64,000 nt of DNA from the NCBI RefSeq assembly GCF_002154895.1, contig NZ_MUIZ01000004.1, forward strand, positions 62,001 through 126,000, in the 5' to 3' direction. The stretch comes from Lactococcus petauri. Its GTDB lineage: Bacteria; Bacillota; Bacilli; Lactobacillales; Streptococcaceae. Made by a program: the position numbers and the translations under genes. Shown piece after piece: positions 61,936-64,000 of the stretch; the stretch's first letter is position 1, and each line of letters opens with the position of its first letter. The notes below the pieces were generated by a model. The model saw only the letters and a list, made by a program, of their open reading frames with translations, was not told the DNA's origin and did no database searches.

Positions 61936-64000
61936 ATGGAATACAAACACATTGACATTGAAGCCAAGTGGCAAAAATACTGGGCGGACAATAACACTTT
62001 CCGTACAGGAACAGACAAAAACAAACCGAAATTTTATGCATTAGATATGTTTCCTTATCCGTCAGGAGCGGGTCTTCACGTGGGACATCCTGAAGGTTAT
62101 ACAGCAACAGATATTCTGAGCCGTTATAAACGTGCGCAAGGTTATAATGTCCTTCATCCAATGGGTTGGGATGCTTTTGGTTTGCCTGCCGAGCAGTACG
62201 CGATTGATACAGGTAATGATCCTGTCGAATTTACAGCTAAAAATATCGCTACGTTTAAACGTCAAATCAATAGTCTTGGTTTCAGCTATGACTGGGAACG
62301 TGAAGTAAATACAACAGATCCAGAATTTTATAAATGGACACAGTGGATTTTTACGAAGTTGTATGAAAAAGGTTTAGCCTATGAAGCTGAAGTAGCTGTC
62401 AACTGGGTTGAAGAATTAGGAACAGCTATCGCCAATGAAGAAGTCCTCCCTGATGGCACTTCGGAGCGTGGCGGCTATCCCGTTGTTCGCAAGCCGATGC
62501 GTCAATGGATGCTTAAGATTACAGCCTATGCGGAGCGTTTGCTTAATGATTTGGAAGAGCTTGACTGGCCAGAATCTATCAAAGAAATGCAACGCAATTG
62601 GATTGGTAAATCTGTCGGTGCAGATATCAACTTTAAAGTTGAGGGCACTGATGAAGAATTTACGGTTTTCACAACGCGTCCAGAAACGCTTTTTGGCTCA
62701 ACATTTGCTGTTCTTGCACCAGAGCACCCATTAGTAGAAAAAATTACTACTGCTGAACAAGCTGATGCTGTAGAAGAATATAAACACCAAGCCAGCCTTA
62801 AGTCAGATTTGGCTCGTACAGACTTGGCAAAGGATAAGACTGGTGTTTGGACAGGTGCATACGCAATTAATCCAGTAAGTGGCAAAAAAATGCCTATCTG
62901 GATTGCTGATTATGTTCTTGCAAGCTACGGACATGGTGCCGTTATGGCAGTACCTGGACATGATGAACGAGATTGGGAATTCGCTAAAGTCTATGACTTA
63001 GAAATCGTTCCTGTTTTTGATGGTGGAAATGTTCAAGAAGCCTGCCATACAGAAGGTGGAAAAATTATAAATTCTGATTTCTTGAATGGTATGGAAAAGG
63101 AAGAAGCGATTGAAAAAATGGTCGCTTATCTGGAAGAAAAAGGTATCGGCTCTCGTAAAGTGACTTATCGTCTACGTGACTGGCTCTTTAGTCGTCAACG
63201 TTATTGGGGCGAGCCAATCCCAATTATTCATTGGGAAGATGGTACAACTACTGCTGTTCCAGAAGAAGAACTGCCATTAGTTTTACCAAAAACTTCAAAT
63301 ATTAAACCGTCAGGTACTGGTGAATCACCTTTGGCGAATTTAACAGATTGGCTGACTGTGACACGCGAAGATGGTGTAAAAGGTCGTCGTGAAACAAATA
63401 CAATGCCACAATGGGCTGGTTCGTCATGGTATTACTTGCGCTACATTGATCCTAAAAATAGCCAAGCTATTGCTGATCCAGAGCTGATTAAAGAATGGCT
63501 TCCTGTTGATATTTATGTCGGCGGAGCCGAACATGCGGTTCTTCACCTTCTCTATGCACGATTCTGGCATAAAGTTCTCTTTGACTTGGGTGTTGTTCCA
63601 ACAAATGAACCCTTCCAAAAACTTTTCAATCAAGGGATGATTTTGGGAACTTCTTATCGCGATAGTCGCGGTGCTTTGGTTGCTACAGATAAGGTTGAAA
63701 AACGTGATGGCTCTTATTACAATGTTGAGACTGGCGAAGAGCTTGAGCAAGCTCCAGCTAAAATGTCTAAATCATTGAAAAATGTAGTTAATCCCGATGA
63801 TGTCGTTAAACGTTACGGAGCCGATACTTTACGTGTTTATGAAATGTTCATGGGGCCTTTAGATGCAAGTATTCCTTGGTCAGAAGAAGGACTAGAAGGT
63901 GCACGTAAATTCTTGGATCGTGTGGTCCGTTTGCTCAGCAATAGCACAATCATTGAAGAAAATGATGGTAGCCTAGATAAAGTTTATAATGAAACAGTTA
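61936..64000 (+). CDS. leuS: Leucyl-tRNA synthetase (5' part, cut by window end)
   Basis: About 688 codons are visible and the frame is open to the window end; the family is usually about 800-830 residues in cocci. The enzyme charges tRNA-Leu. Seen: the HIGH-type motif [13 protein letters not shown] (about 49-61), [15 protein letters not shown], an editing domain (about 225-420, with [13 protein letters not shown] and GHDERDWEF), and the KMSKS motif at residues 609-613. AAGGA precedes the ATG. No T-box leader is present; the 70 bases from promoter to start are too short for one. Confidence 0.96.
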   Translation, partial: MEYKHIDIEAKWQKYWADNNTFRTGTDKNKPKFYALDMFPYPSGAGLHVGHPEGYTATDILSRYKRAQGYNVLHPMGWDAFGLPAEQYAIDTGNDPVEFTAKNIATFKRQINSLGFSYDWEREVNTTDPEFYKWTQWIFTKLYEKGLAYEAEVAVNWVEELGTAIANEEVLPDGTSERGGYPVVRKPMRQWMLKITAYAERLLNDLEELDWPESIKEMQRNWIGKSVGADINFKVEGTDEEFTVFTTRPETLFGSTFAVLAPEHPLVEKITTAEQADAVEEYKHQASLKSDLARTDLAKDKTGVWTGAYAINPVSGKKMPIWIADYVLASYGHGAVMAVPGHDERDWEFAKVYDLEIVPVFDGGNVQEACHTEGGKIINSDFLNGMEKEEAIEKMVAYLEEKGIGSRKVTYRLRDWLFSRQRYWGEPIPIIHWEDGTTTAVPEEELPLVLPKTSNIKPSGTGESPLANLTDWLTVTREDGVKGRRETNTMPQWAGSSWYYLRYIDPKNSQAIADPELIKEWLPVDIYVGGAEHAVLHLLYARFWHKVLFDLGVVPTNEPFQKLFNQGMILGTSYRDSRGALVATDKVEKRDGSYYNVETGEELEQAPAKMSKSLKNVVNPDDVVKRYGADTLRVYEMFMGPLDASIPWSEEGLEGARKFLDRVVRLLSNSTIIEENDGSLDKVYNETV

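Noticed and set aside
1-64000. Insertion sequence, prophage or defence island
   Set aside because: No transposase, integrase, phage structural gene, restriction enzyme or Cas gene was recognised on either strand.

Overview
The window looks like chromosomal DNA of a low-GC Gram-positive coccus of the order Lactobacillales, most likely a Lactococcus (garvieae/petauri-like rather than lactis is a guess). Support comes from the housekeeping gene orders (rimP-nusA-ylxR-ylxQ-infB-rbfA, rnc-smc, HAD-ftsY), an H2O-forming NADH oxidase, oleate hydratase, WxL surface proteins, AGGAG ribosome binding sites and extended -10 promoters (TGnTATAAT). No insertion sequence, prophage, CRISPR array or rRNA was seen. 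There are two tRNA genes, Ser-GGA and Arg-CCT.

Layout. 1-6.5 kb: end of an ascorbate-type PTS permease (ulaA), transketolase, an unassigned ~160-nt RNA transcription unit, a 75-aa orphan, NADH oxidase behind a 32-bp perfect palindrome, and an Mga-type regulator. 6.7-17.8 kb: a large surface-protein locus with five canonical or near-canonical WxL proteins, two proteins whose WxL-like domain has lost its tryptophans, two DUF916/DUF3324 membrane-anchored proteins (one frameshifted in an A8 tract), a short cell-wall protein ending in a non-canonical IPNAG sorting motif, and a sortase on the opposite strand. 17.9-28.6 kb: a hydrolase, a DUF1801 protein, RNase J2, a Ktr potassium system, Ffh, an AI-2E-family permease, Der and LrgAB. 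28.7-34.3 kb: the rimP-to-rbfA translation operon. 34.5-43.3 kb: a CDF transporter, mannose-6-phosphate isomerase, oleate hydratase, tRNAs, a Gfo/Idh/MocA oxidoreductase, uridine kinase and phosphate acetyltransferase. 43.4-60 kb: rnc-smc, then a ~10-kb envelope block (LTA synthase-like, EbsA-like, two polytopic GT-C-like proteins, two YibE/F proteins, a small membrane protein and a lipoprotein metallopeptidase), then HAD-ftsY. 60-64 kb: prs, a PucR-type regulator and the start of leuS.

How the genes work together. The Mga-type regulator, WxL proteins, DUF916 anchors and sortase form one plausible surface-assembly module. Central carbon genes (tkt, nox, pta) carry cre-like half-palindromes, suggesting CcpA control. 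The SRP pair ffh and ftsY, smc/rnc and the infB operon are ordinary housekeeping. The most unusual signals are the tryptophan-less WxL-like paralogues, the IPNAG/sortase pair, and a two-member family of tiny membrane proteins that both appear to be made from leaderless mRNAs. Leaderless starts also appear at a hydrolase and a HAD gene. Several genes have a better start a few codons inside the longest open frame; those starts are used here.
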